Source of the DNA: Agromyces subbeticus DSM 16689
GTDB lineage: Bacteria > Actinomycetota > Actinomycetes > Actinomycetales > Microbacteriaceae
Length of the DNA: 64,000 nucleotides
Assembly: GCF_000421565.1 (NCBI RefSeq)
Contig: NZ_ATXG01000011.1
Span: 62,001 to 126,000, forward strand
Direction of reading: 5' to 3'
Positions 9,866 through 19,200 of the stretch are shown here, one piece after another. The notes below the pieces were generated by a model, which was given only the letters and a program-made list of their open reading frames with translations, did no database searches and was not told the DNA's origin. Within the stretch, counting starts at the first letter, position 1, and every line of letters starts with the position of its first letter. Made by a program: the position numbers and the translations under genes.

Positions 9866-11053
9866 ATGAGCACCACCATCCGCACGATCGAGATCAGCGG
9901 CGCCCCATTCGAACGCGGCACGCAATACGGCGAGGCCGCCACCGATCTCATCTCGTCGGCCATCGAGTACTACGAGGCTGCGTTCGGCCAGCAGGCCGGC
10001 CTCACCTGGTCGGCGGTGCGCGATCAGGCCGCGAGCTGGATTCCCGCCTGTCGAGACGCGGCGCCCGACGTCGTGCGAGAGCTCGAAGGCGTCGCCGCCG
10101 GCAGTGGGCGCGACCTGCTCGACCTGATGGCCCTGAACCTCCGCGGCGAGATCATCTACGACCAGGGTTCGACGCGCACCCGGCCGATGGACCCCGAAGA
10201 GGAGCGCGATTCGAGCGACGGCTGCACGAGCTTCTCGCTCACCGGGGCTGCCGCCGGCGACGGCCACACCTACGCCGGCCAGAACTGGGACTGGCGAGCA
10301 GGAACCCAGCACACCGTCGTCATCGTGCGGGTCGTGCAGGACCCGCTGCCGACGCTCATCATGCAACTCGAGGCGGGCCAGATCGGGCGGCACGGAGTGA
10401 ACTCCGCGGGGCTCGCGCTGAACGCCAACGGGCTCGGCGGCCGCTTCGGCGCCTCGGTCGGACTCCCCCAGACCTTCATCCGGCGCATGACGCTGAACCA
10501 GAGCGAACTGCCCGACGCGATCAACACGCTCGTGCGCACGAACGCCCACATCTCGAGCAACGCGCTGCTCACCGACCGCTCGGGCTTCTCGATCGACCTC
10601 GAGATCACGCCCACGGGAATCGACTGGGTCTACCCCGACGACGGCCTGCTCGTGCACGGCAACCACTACCAGGCATCCGTGCCCCCGCAGCTCGCCGGCC
10701 ACTACCGCCCGGTCTCGGCCGACTCGCTCTTCCGCGTGCCGCAGGCACGATCCGGCCTCGAGCGTGTGCGACATGCCAACGGCCGCGACGAGACCCTCGC
10801 CGGCATCCGCGCCGCGATGAGCGACCACCTCGGCTACCCCGAATCCGTCTGCACCCACCCCGACGAACGACGTCCGGCGGTGCGGCAGTGGTCGACGCTC
10901 CTCTCCAGTTGCGTCGACCTCACGACCGGCGACTACTTCGTCACGAACGGAACGCCGTGCGACCACCCCTATGAGATCCTGCCCTGGAACGCCTTCGACG
11001 GACCGGGCTCCCGCTTCACCACCCCCACCCTGCCAATGGAGGCACACCGATGA
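9866..11053 (+). CDS. C45 family autoproteolytic acyltransferase/hydrolase
   Basis: A 395-residue Ntn-hydrolase of the C45 (acyl-CoA:6-aminopenicillanate acyltransferase-like) group. These enzymes cut themselves before a cysteine, which then hydrolyses or transfers acyl-amide bonds. The cleavage site is seen as SDGCTSF, with Cys120 as predicted nucleophile, followed by YAGQNWDWRAG, a hallmark of the family. No signal peptide, so it should act in the cytoplasm. It opens an operon of six overlapping genes with a complete peptide-type ABC importer; its stop overlaps the next start by four bases. Start 9866 is chosen from family alignment by eye; ATG at 9833 is in frame. A hydrolase for an imported N-acylated peptide is the simplest role. 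Confidence 0.85.
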   Translation: MSTTIRTIEISGAPFERGTQYGEAATDLISSAIEYYEAAFGQQAGLTWSAVRDQAASWIPACRDAAPDVVRELEGVAAGSGRDLLDLMALNLRGEIIYDQGSTRTRPMDPEEERDSSDGCTSFSLTGAAAGDGHTYAGQNWDWRAGTQHTVVIVRVVQDPLPTLIMQLEAGQIGRHGVNSAGLALNANGLGGRFGASVGLPQTFIRRMTLNQSELPDAINTLVRTNAHISSNALLTDRSGFSIDLEITPTGIDWVYPDDGLLVHGNHYQASVPPQLAGHYRPVSADSLFRVPQARSGLERVRHANGRDETLAGIRAAMSDHLGYPESVCTHPDERRPAVRQWSTLLSSCVDLTTGDYFVTNGTPCDHPYEILPWNAFDGPGSRFTTPTLPMEAHR

Positions 11054-12696
11054 ACATCAGCCACCGACCCAGACGAGCCGCCTGGCTCGCGATCGCCGCG
11101 GGCGCGGCCATCGCACTCACCGGATGCACCGCAGACGGCGGTGACCCGTCGACCGCCCCGGCCATCGACATCCCGTTCGGGGCGACGACGCCCGCGGCAT
11201 CCGGGCCCGTCGACTCCGTCGCCTGGATGCTCCCGGCCGAGCCCGCGACCTTCGACTTCGACATCGACAGCGGCGCCGCCGAGAACACCGTCTTCGCGAA
11301 CGTCTGCGAGCGGCTCATGGCCGTGCAGCCCGACCTCACCACGGTGCCGCACCTCGCCGAGAGCGCCGAGTGGGTCGACGACACGCACGTCGTGTTCACG
11401 ATCCGCACCGATGCGACGTTCCACGACGGCAGCCCCGTCACCGCCGACGACGTGCTGTGGAGCATGCAGCGACACGCGGCGGAGGGCGCCGATGAATCCG
11501 ACGAGTACGCGAACGTCACCGCGATGGAGAAGACGGGAGCGAACGAGATCACGGTCACGCTCGCGCAGCGCGACGCGATCTTCATCCAGGCGATGGCCGG
11601 CAACGGCGGCATGGTGCTGAACCCGCGCGTCGTCGAGGCGCAGGGCGAGAACTTCGGCGCCCCGGGAACGCCCGACGCGTGCTCGGGGCCGTACACGCTC
11701 GGCGAGTGGAAGCCCGGCACGAGCCTCACGATCGAGAAGGCCGAGAACTACTGGGATGCCTCGCGCGAGGTGCTCGCCTCCGAGGTCGTGTTCCGCTGGG
11801 CCGACCAGTCGGCCGTGGTGAACGCACTGACCGCGGGCGAGGCCGATGGCTCCTACCTCGATTCGCCGGCCTCCGCTATCCCACTGCAGTCGGTCGACTC
11901 CGTCTCGCTCGCACAGGGACCGTCGACGAACGCGTGGGTACTGCTCGCGACCGAGCGCGGCGCCCTCGCCGATGAGCGCATCCGCCAGGCCCTCTCGCTG
12001 GCCCTCGACCGCGCCGGCATCGCCAAGGCCGCGTTCGGCGACCTCGCCGAGCCGTCCAAGACGCCGATCGGATCGGGAGCCTGGGGCTACGAGCGCGACG
12101 CCTTCGAAGCCGCGTACGAAGCGCTCGAAGGTGCGCCCGCGAGCCCGAGTGCGAGCGACCTCGAGGCGGCGAAGGAACTCGTCGCCGAGGCCGGTGCACC
12201 CGATGAGCCCATCGTGATCGCGAGCGACGGCGGTTCTGTGCGCAACGTCGTCTCCAACGCGCTCGTCGCCGCCGCGAAGAGCATCGGCCTCGAAGCCGAG
12301 ATCGCGACCATCCCGTCGGCGCAGTACGGCGACTTCTACTCCGATGCCGAGCTGCGCGGCCAGGCCGACCTGTTCTCCGACGAGTACTACATCTCCAAGA
12401 ACGACCCCGTCGGCTTCTACAAGAACGGCGCATCCACCGCATCGGTGAACTTCGTCGGCTTCGACGACCCCGAGTACGACGAGCTCGTCACCCAGGCCTT
12501 CGCGGCGACGGATGACGCGGAGCGCGCCGAGCTCGCGATCGAGCTGCAGCGCCGCTGGGTCGAGGCGACGCCGTGGCTGCCCGTCACGCAGAGCCCGTCG
12601 ACGGTCGCCTACTCCTCGAAGCTCACCGGTCTGCCGTCATCGGCCGCGTACCTCTACTACCCCTGGGCCGCCGACCTCGGCTCCTCGCAGGGCTGA
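11050..12696 (+). CDS. Peptide ABC transporter substrate-binding lipoprotein (SBP family 5)
   Basis: A 548-residue extracellular solute-binding protein of the DppA/OppA family. The N-terminus has basic residues, a hydrophobic stretch and a lipobox LTGC (Cys near residue 21), so it should be lipid-anchored to the outer face of the membrane. The SBP_bac_5 domain spans about 75-460, with the ERLMAVQPDLTTVPHLAESAEW and FTIRTDATFHDGSPVTADDVLWSM segments typical of the family. It delivers the substrate to the two permeases encoded next. Its ATG overlaps the stop of the C45 gene. Peptide or acyl-peptide binding is inferred from family only. Confidence 0.93.
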   Translation: MNISHRPRRAAWLAIAAGAAIALTGCTADGGDPSTAPAIDIPFGATTPAASGPVDSVAWMLPAEPATFDFDIDSGAAENTVFANVCERLMAVQPDLTTVPHLAESAEWVDDTHVVFTIRTDATFHDGSPVTADDVLWSMQRHAAEGADESDEYANVTAMEKTGANEITVTLAQRDAIFIQAMAGNGGMVLNPRVVEAQGENFGAPGTPDACSGPYTLGEWKPGTSLTIEKAENYWDASREVLASEVVFRWADQSAVVNALTAGEADGSYLDSPASAIPLQSVDSVSLAQGPSTNAWVLLATERGALADERIRQALSLALDRAGIAKAAFGDLAEPSKTPIGSGAWGYERDAFEAAYEALEGAPASPSASDLEAAKELVAEAGAPDEPIVIASDGGSVRNVVSNALVAAAKSIGLEAEIATIPSAQYGDFYSDAELRGQADLFSDEYYISKNDPVGFYKNGASTASVNFVGFDDPEYDELVTQAFAATDDAERAELAIELQRRWVEATPWLPVTQSPSTVAYSSKLTGLPSSAAYLYYPWAADLGSSQG

Positions 12697-12698
12697 GC

Positions 12699-13649
12699 AT
12701 GACGACGGCGCTCAGGCGGCTCGCGGGCATGGCCGTGACGTTGGTGGTGGCATCCTTCATCATCTTCGCGGCCATGTACGCGGCGCCCGGCGACCCGGTG
12801 ACGTTCCTCATCGGCAACCCGGAGAACCTCACGCCCGAGCGCATCGCCGCCGTGCGGGCCGAGTACCACCTCGACGAACCGCTATTCGTGCAGTATTGGC
12901 TCTGGCTGAGCGGTGCCGTCACGGGTGATCTCGGCACCTCGTTCCAGTACCACCAGCCCGTCGCGGCGATCATGTCGAGTCGGCTGCCCGCCACCCTGTC
13001 GCTCGTCGCCTACGCCGCCGTGCTGTTCACCGTCGCCGGTGTCGGCCTCGGCATCTGGGCGGCCGTGCGCCGGGGCCGGGTCGCCGACTCGGCGGTCGTC
13101 GGAGCGACGACGCTCGCGGCATCCGTGCCCTCGTTCGTCGTGGGCATCGTGCTCGTCTCCTTCTTCTCGGTGCAGCTCGGCTGGTTCCCGGTGACGGGCG
13201 CCGGCGAGGGCTTCGCCGATCGGATGCACCACCTCACGCTGCCCGCGATCGCCCTGTCGGTCGGGGCGCTCGCGATCGTCAGCCGGGTGACCCGGCAGAC
13301 GATGGTCGAACAGTTCGACTCGGAACACGTCGAAGCGGCCCGGAGCACCGGCCTGGCCGAGCGACTCGTCGTGCTGCGCCACGTGCTGCGCAATGCATGG
13401 GGGCCGATCATCACCATGATCGCGCTCGTCATCGCGAGCATGCTCGCGGGCACCGTCGTCGTCGAGAGCGTCTTCGGCATCAGCGGCATCGGCTCGCTGC
13501 TCGTCGACGCCATCAACACGCACGACTTCCCGATCGTGCAGGCGGTGCTGCTCTACATGGTCGTCGCCTACATGATCGTGACGACCCTCGTCGATCTCCT
13601 CCTGCCCCTGCTCGACCCACGCATCGGAAGCCGGGTGAAGACCTCATGA
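12699..13649 (+). CDS. Peptide ABC transporter permease, DppB-like
   Basis: A 316-residue membrane subunit of the importer. The first helix (about 10-30) is followed by the APGDPVTFLIGNPENLTPERIAAVRAEYHLDEPL extracellular loop characteristic of DppB/OppB proteins, then five more helices. The ATPase-coupling EAA loop appears near residues 205-235 (EHVEAARSTGLAERLVVLRHVLRNA). The start at 12699 lies two bases after the binding-protein stop. Its own stop overlaps the next permease start (ATGA). Longer in-frame starts upstream lie inside the previous gene and are rejected. Confidence 0.92.
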   Translation: MTTALRRLAGMAVTLVVASFIIFAAMYAAPGDPVTFLIGNPENLTPERIAAVRAEYHLDEPLFVQYWLWLSGAVTGDLGTSFQYHQPVAAIMSSRLPATLSLVAYAAVLFTVAGVGLGIWAAVRRGRVADSAVVGATTLAASVPSFVVGIVLVSFFSVQLGWFPVTGAGEGFADRMHHLTLPAIALSVGALAIVSRVTRQTMVEQFDSEHVEAARSTGLAERLVVLRHVLRNAWGPIITMIALVIASMLAGTVVVESVFGISGIGSLLVDAINTHDFPIVQAVLLYMVVAYMIVTTLVDLLLPLLDPRIGSRVKTS

Positions 13650-14503
13650 CCACGACCACGGCAGACGCCCTGCTGACCCGCACCGGCCTCACCGGGCGAC
13701 GACGCGACCCGCTCTTCTGGATCTCGACCGGGTTCCTCGCGGTCGTGGTGCTCGTGGCCGCGTTCGCCCCGCTCATCGCGCCCTACGACCCGGAGGCCAT
13801 CGACTTCGCGGCGATCTGGGCGCCACCGAGCCTCGCGCATCCGTTCGGCACCGACCAGCTCGGCCGCGACCTGCTCTCACGGCTGCTGCTCGGCACTCGT
13901 GAGAGCCTGATCGGCCCGTTCCTGCTGCTCGTCGGCGCAACCGTGCTCGGCGTCGCGATCGGCATCGTCGCGGCCTGGAACGGCGGCTGGATCGACGTGC
14001 TGCTCGCACGCATCACCGACGTGATGTTCGCCTTTCCCGGCCTGCTCTTCGTCGTGCTCGTCATCGCCGTGTTCGGCGAGGGCCCAGCGACGGCGGTTGT
14101 GGCGCTCGCCCTCGCGTACGCCCCGGTCATCGCGAAGTTCACGAGGAGCATCGCGCTCTCCGAGCTCGCCCGGCCCTACGTCGACGCGTATCGCGTGCAG
14201 GGCGTCGGCGGCGGGGTGATCGCGGCACGATACGTCGTGCCGAACATGGCGCCCGCGCTGCTCGGTTACCTCGTCGTGCTGTTCGGCGAGGGCCTCATGG
14301 GACTCGCGACCCTCAGCTACCTCGGCTTCGGCGCACAGCCCCCGAGCTCGGAATGGGGCCTCATGGTGCAGGAAGGACAGGACGGCATCGTGCTCGGCCA
14401 CTTCGGGCCGACGCTCGTGCCCGGCCTCGCCATCTCGGCGGTGGTCGTCGCGGTGAACATCGTCGGCGTTCGCCTCTCGGAGCGGATGGGGGCCCGCGCA
14501 TGA
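13646..14503 (+). CDS. Peptide ABC transporter permease, DppC-like
   Basis: A 285-residue second membrane subunit. A cytoplasmic N-terminus leads to a first helix at about 27-48, then PHPFGTDQLGRD-like SLAHPFGTDQLGRDLLSRLLLGTR, the hallmark of DppC/OppC proteins. Four or five further helices and an EAA-type loop (ARPYVDAYRVQGVGGGVIAARYVVPN) follow. It pairs with the product of the preceding gene to form the channel. Four-base ATGA overlaps at both ends show tight translational coupling through the operon. Confidence 0.93.
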   Translation: MTTTTADALLTRTGLTGRRRDPLFWISTGFLAVVVLVAAFAPLIAPYDPEAIDFAAIWAPPSLAHPFGTDQLGRDLLSRLLLGTRESLIGPFLLLVGATVLGVAIGIVAAWNGGWIDVLLARITDVMFAFPGLLFVVLVIAVFGEGPATAVVALALAYAPVIAKFTRSIALSELARPYVDAYRVQGVGGGVIAARYVVPNMAPALLGYLVVLFGEGLMGLATLSYLGFGAQPPSSEWGLMVQEGQDGIVLGHFGPTLVPGLAISAVVVAVNIVGVRLSERMGARA

Positions 14504-15288
14504 CCGGGCCGCTGCTCGACATCGCCGATCTCTCGCTCCGCTACGGCGACACCCGCATCCTCGACCGCGTGAGCCTTCGCGTCGATACCGGCGAGACGGT
14601 CGGCCTCGTCGGCGAGTCGGGCTCGGGCAAGTCGAGCACGGTGCGCGCGGCGCTGCGACTGCTGCCCCCGACCGCGCAGCTCGACGGCAGCGTGCGCATC
14701 GCCGGGCGCGACGTGCTCGGTGCCGACGCGCGCGAACTCCGCGACATCCGCTCGTCAGAGGTGGCCCTGATCCAGCAAGACCCCCGAGGCGCGCTCAACC
14801 CGGTGCGGCGCATCGGCGATTCGCTCATCGAGCGCCTCGTGCTCGTGCACGGCGTGGCTCGGCCCGAGGCGAAGCGCCGCGGTCTCGAACTGCTCGAAGC
14901 GGTGGGCATCTCACGGCCTGAGCTCCGATTCCGCCAGTATCCGCACGAGCTGTCGGGCGGCATGCTGCAGCGAGTCGTCATCGCGGCTGCGCTGACCACG
15001 CGACCGGCGCTGCTGCTGGCCGACGAGGCGACGAGCGCACTCGACGTCACGACACAGGCCGAAGTGCTCGCCATCCTGCGCGACCTGCAACGCGAGCGCG
15101 GACTCGGTCTGCTCTTCATCACCCACGACCTGCACCTCGCGGCGGCGTACTGCGACCGGGTGTACGTGATGCTCAGCGGCGAGATCGTCGAGGAGCTGCA
15201 GGGCGCCGACCTCTTCGCAGGAGCGCGCGACACGTACACGCGTTCGTTGCTCGACGCCGTGCCGACGATCAGGGAGCACCACGCATGA
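14500..15288 (+). CDS. Peptide ABC transporter ATP-binding protein, DppD-like
   Basis: A 262-residue ATPase. Walker A is GESGSGKSST (about 36-45), the Q-loop VALIQQDPRGALNPVRRIGDSL is typical of Dpp/Opp ATPases, the signature is LSGGMLQRV and Walker B is LLLADEATSALD. The H-loop His is in FITHDLHLAA. Many DppD proteins have a C-terminal Cys-rich iron-sulfur extension; this one is shorter and lacks it. It works as a heterodimer with the ATPase encoded next, with which it overlaps by four bases. Confidence 0.92.
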   Translation: MTGPLLDIADLSLRYGDTRILDRVSLRVDTGETVGLVGESGSGKSSTVRAALRLLPPTAQLDGSVRIAGRDVLGADARELRDIRSSEVALIQQDPRGALNPVRRIGDSLIERLVLVHGVARPEAKRRGLELLEAVGISRPELRFRQYPHELSGGMLQRVVIAAALTTRPALLLADEATSALDVTTQAEVLAILRDLQRERGLGLLFITHDLHLAAAYCDRVYVMLSGEIVEELQGADLFAGARDTYTRSLLDAVPTIREHHA

Positions 15289-16142
15289 GCACTGCCAGCA
15301 CTCCCCTCGTCGTCGCCGACTCGCTTCGACGCACGTTCCAGCCCGCCCGTGGCGCCGACCCCGTGGTCGCCGTCGACGACGTCTCGTTCACCATCTCCGC
15401 CGGCGAGTCGCTCGGCCTCGTCGGCGAATCGGGATCGGGCAAGTCGACCATCGCCCGCATCCTCGCCGGCCTCGAACGAGCGGATGCCGGAAGCCTCACG
15501 GTCGACGGTCGCGACCGGCTCGTTCGGGGCCGTGGGCGACGCGCTCGACTGCATCGGGCACGTCAGGTGCAGATGGTCTTCCAGGACCCGTACGGATCGC
15601 TCGACCGGCGTCTCACCGTCGAGCAGACCCTCGTGCACGCCATGCGGCTGCACGGCCTGGCGGCGCGGGCCGACGCCGGGGCTCGCGTCGCGGAACTGCT
15701 CGACCGAGTGCGGTTGGCTTCGGCACAGGGCGCGCTCAAGCCGCACCAGTTGAGCGGCGGGCAGCGCCAGCGCGTCGCGATCGCGCGAGCGATCGCGGTG
15801 TCGCCGTCGGTGCTCGTGCTCGACGAGGCGGTTTCGGCCCTCGACGTCTCGGTGCAGGCGCAGATCCTCGAGCTGCTCGGCGAGATCCGCCGCGACTCCG
15901 GCATCGCACTGCTCTTCGTCAGCCACGACCTCGCCGTCGTCGACGAGGTGACCGACCGCACGCTCGTGCTGTTCCACGGCCGGGTGGTCGAGCACGGGGC
16001 GACGCGCGAGGTGCTCAGGGCACCACGGCACGCGTACACGCAATTGCTCGTCTCCTCGGTGGCCGGCCCCGGCTGGGACCCGCACGAGGTGATCGAGCGG
16101 CGTGCCGCGTTCGAGCGCCAGTCGGATGCGCCGCTGCGCTGA
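15285..16142 (+). CDS. Peptide ABC transporter ATP-binding protein, DppF-like
   Basis: A 285-residue ATPase that closes the importer operon. Walker A is GESGSGKSTI, the Q-loop is MVFQDPYGSLDRRLTVEQTL, the signature LSGGQRQRVAIARA and Walker B LVLDEAVSALDVSVQAQIL. Together with the preceding gene it supplies the two nucleotide sites of the transporter. A strong terminator hairpin begins 32 bases after the stop codon, marking the operon end. Confidence 0.92.
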   Translation: MSTASTPLVVADSLRRTFQPARGADPVVAVDDVSFTISAGESLGLVGESGSGKSTIARILAGLERADAGSLTVDGRDRLVRGRGRRARLHRARQVQMVFQDPYGSLDRRLTVEQTLVHAMRLHGLAARADAGARVAELLDRVRLASAQGALKPHQLSGGQRQRVAIARAIAVSPSVLVLDEAVSALDVSVQAQILELLGEIRRDSGIALLFVSHDLAVVDEVTDRTLVLFHGRVVEHGATREVLRAPRHAYTQLLVSSVAGPGWDPHEVIERRAAFERQSDAPLR

Positions 16143-16173
16143 GGCCGACCGGCGCCGAGCGTTGGTACACAGA

Positions 16174-16209
16174 AGTGGGGCGGCAGTCGAGATCGACTGC
16201 CGCCCCACT
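16174..16209. terminator. Strong bidirectional terminator between convergent genes
   Basis: A perfect 17-bp inverted repeat (AGTGGGGCGGCAGTCGA and its complement, two bases between) lies between the importer operon and the nuclease/nucleotidase gene coming from the other side. It can stop transcription in both directions. Confidence 0.9.
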
Positions 16210-16223
16210 CGCGTTGTGCGCTG

Positions 16224-19200
16224 TTACCAGACCAGGATCGGCACCGCGAACGACTCGGAGTCGGCATATGGCGCCGCTCCGTCGAAGCTCGATCGCAGCA
16301 CGTGCACGCCCCGGGTGAGCGGGGGCAGGTTCACCGTGAACCGGCCCTTGTCGGCGGCGTCGAGCTCGACCGTTGCGAGCACGGTCTCACCGTCGGTGAT
16401 CGTCACCGTGCCCACCGGGCGCGACCCGTCGTGCGAGATCACGACGCCCTGGTACTTGAGCTTCGAGCCGGCCTTCGCGAACAGCTTGTTCGGAACACCG
16501 ACGATCGTCGTGTCGACCTCGTCGATCGCCACCTCGATCATGATCGGCACCTCGACGCTCGTGCCGGTCGATGCGACCGAGACCACGAGTTGCTGCGCAC
16601 CCTCGAGACCCTCGGGAATGGTGACCGAGAGGCTGGCCCGACCGATCTCGTCGAACTTCTCGAGCAGCGTGCGGTCGACCGGGGCGGTGCCCAGCACGGT
16701 GTCGCCGATCGACACCGCGACCTCGCCCGCAGCGACCTCGGTCGTGCTGAAGTCGAGCGAGCTCAGCGAGAGCTGCACCGATTCACCCGCCACGTACTCG
16801 GTGCCGTTCGCCGGAGCCGAGATCGTGACGCCCACCGACCGCTGAGCGAGATCGGGGGTGGCGACGCCGTTCGCGGCGAACCATTCGACCGTCGATGCGA
16901 GGTCGACCTTGCCCGTGTCGGAGCGGTTGGTGCCCGACGCGAAGGTGGTGAAGCTGTCGCCGCCACCCGCGAGGAACGAGTTGGCCACCACGCGGTACGT
17001 CGCCGCCGGGTCGATCGGCGTGCCGTTCAGCGTGATCGACGTGACGTGCGAGCCGGTCGGTGCCGTCGGGTCGTAGACGACCTCGACGCCCTTGTTCACG
17101 CCGAGCTTCAGCAGCGGACGGGTCGGGCTCGTCTGCCACTGCTCCTCGAACACCTGCTTGACCTGTGCGCCCGTGAGGTCGAGCGTGACCAGGGTGTTGG
17201 CGAACGGCTGCACGGTCGCAGCCTCCCGGTAGGTCACGTTGCCTGCGGGGTCGTCGACTCCTCCCGATGCGTACTTGAGATCGGCACGGATGCCGCCGGG
17301 GTTCATGAACGCGATGTCGGCGTGACCGTCGACGTTCGCCGCCCACAGGTGCACATCGGCGATGAAGTTGCCGATCGTCGACTCACCGCCACGGTTCTCG
17401 ACGAGCACCGGGTTGCCGTTCGCGTCGAGCCCGGGCTGCTGCGCACGGTTGAGGTCGCCGGTGATCTCACCGACTTTCTGCTTGCCCAGCACATCGGCCT
17501 TAGCCGTGGCGTCAGCCACGATCGCCGCCACCTCGGGAACCGGCTGGTAGACCGAGACCCACGGCGACGTCGGGGTCGCGCGGGTCATGAGGGGCTTCAG
17601 CTCGTTGGTGATCGAGAGGAGCTCCTTCGTGACCGGGTCGACCTGCAGCTGCATGAGCCCGAACTGCTCGCCGTACTGACCGGCCGAGACGACCGGGCGG
17701 CCGTCGACCGTGTGGTTGTACGGCAGGTGCGTGTGCGCCGAGACGATCGCCGACACCGAGTCGTCGACGCCCGCGACGATCTGCGCGAACGGCGAACCGT
17801 CGGTGAGGGCCGAGATATTCGTCGATGATGCACCCTCGTGCACGAGCAGGATGAGCACGTCGGCCTCGCCGTTGGCGGGGTCGCCGTCTTTCAGCTCGGC
17901 AGCGGCCGCGTTCACCGAGTCGACGACGCTGCGCACCTCGAGCTCGGCGATGCCGGCCGGGCTCACGAGCGAGTCGAGGTCTTCGGTCACGGCGCCGATG
18001 AACCCGACGGTCACGCCCTCGAAGGTCTGCGTGAACGTGGGCGCGAGCGCCGTGTCGTCGGTTCCCTTCAGGAACACGTTGGAGCTGATGTACTCCCAGT
18101 CGGCGCGGTCTTGCACGCGGTCGCGCAGGTCCGCCCAGCCCTGGTCGAACTCGTGGTTGCCGGCGGCGCTCACGTCGAGGCCGGCGGCGTTCAGCGCGTC
18201 GATCGTCGGAGTGTCGTTCTGGATGAACGACGTGAACGTCGAGGCGCCGATGAGGTCACCGGCGGCCGCGAACACCGTGTTGGGGTTCTCGGCACGGACC
18301 TGCTCGACGGCTCCCGCGAGCTCGGCGATGCCGGCCGAGGGTGCGGCCTTCTCGATGCGCCCGTGGAAGTCGTTGATCGTCACGACCGAGATGTCGACGA
18401 CGTTCTCGAGTTCGGCCAGGTCGATGCCGATCAGCGTCGGGTCGTGGTCGCTCGAACGGAAGACCGAACCGTCATCGGCTGCCTCGCGGCCGTACTCGCG
18501 GGCGCCCCACTCGGGCGAGTTGATCGCCCAGCGGCCGATGCCGGTGACGGCCTCGGTGCCCTCGGCGTTCGCGAGTGCGTGGTCGAGCGAGCCGAGCTCG
18601 CCGTCGAAGGAGTACGTGTACTCCCCCGGTGCGAGGGCCGGCAGCAGGTCGGTGTAGCCGGCCGCGGTGAGCACCTGGATCGGGTCCTCTTGCGCGTACG
18701 CGTTGAAGTCGCCGAGCAGGAAGACCTCGTCGGCCGCCGCGTCGAGCTGGCCCGCGAGCGTGAGCAGCGAGTTCGCCTGCGCGACCCGGTCGGCATTGAA
18801 GTGGCCCTGGCCGTCGGCCGGCTCGGTGCCGCTTCCGCTCTTGGACTTGAAGTGGTTGGCGATCACGGCGAGGTCGGTGCCGTTCGCGAGCTCGAAGCTC
18901 TGGCCGATCGGCTCGCGGGCGTTGCCCCAGACGGCCTCATCGGTGATCGTCAGCGCCTCGCCCTTGGGCGAGACCGCGTCGGAGCGGTAGATGATCGCGT
19001 TCTGGATGACGTCGGTCGTGGCCGCCGTCAGCGCGGCGGGCGTCGGAACGAAGCTCCACACCTGCGAGCCCTCTGCTGCGTTGAGTGCGGCGACCAGCGC
19101 GCCGATCGCCTCGTCGGCTGTGCCATCGACCTTCAGGGAGTTCTCGATCTCCTGCAGCGCGACGATCTCGGCGTCGAGCGCCGTGATCGCCTCGACGATC

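Noticed and set aside
9866-11053. C45 enzyme as part of penicillin-type antibiotic synthesis
   Set aside because: No NRPS or isopenicillin synthase gene is present; the operon is an importer, which points to uptake and breakdown.
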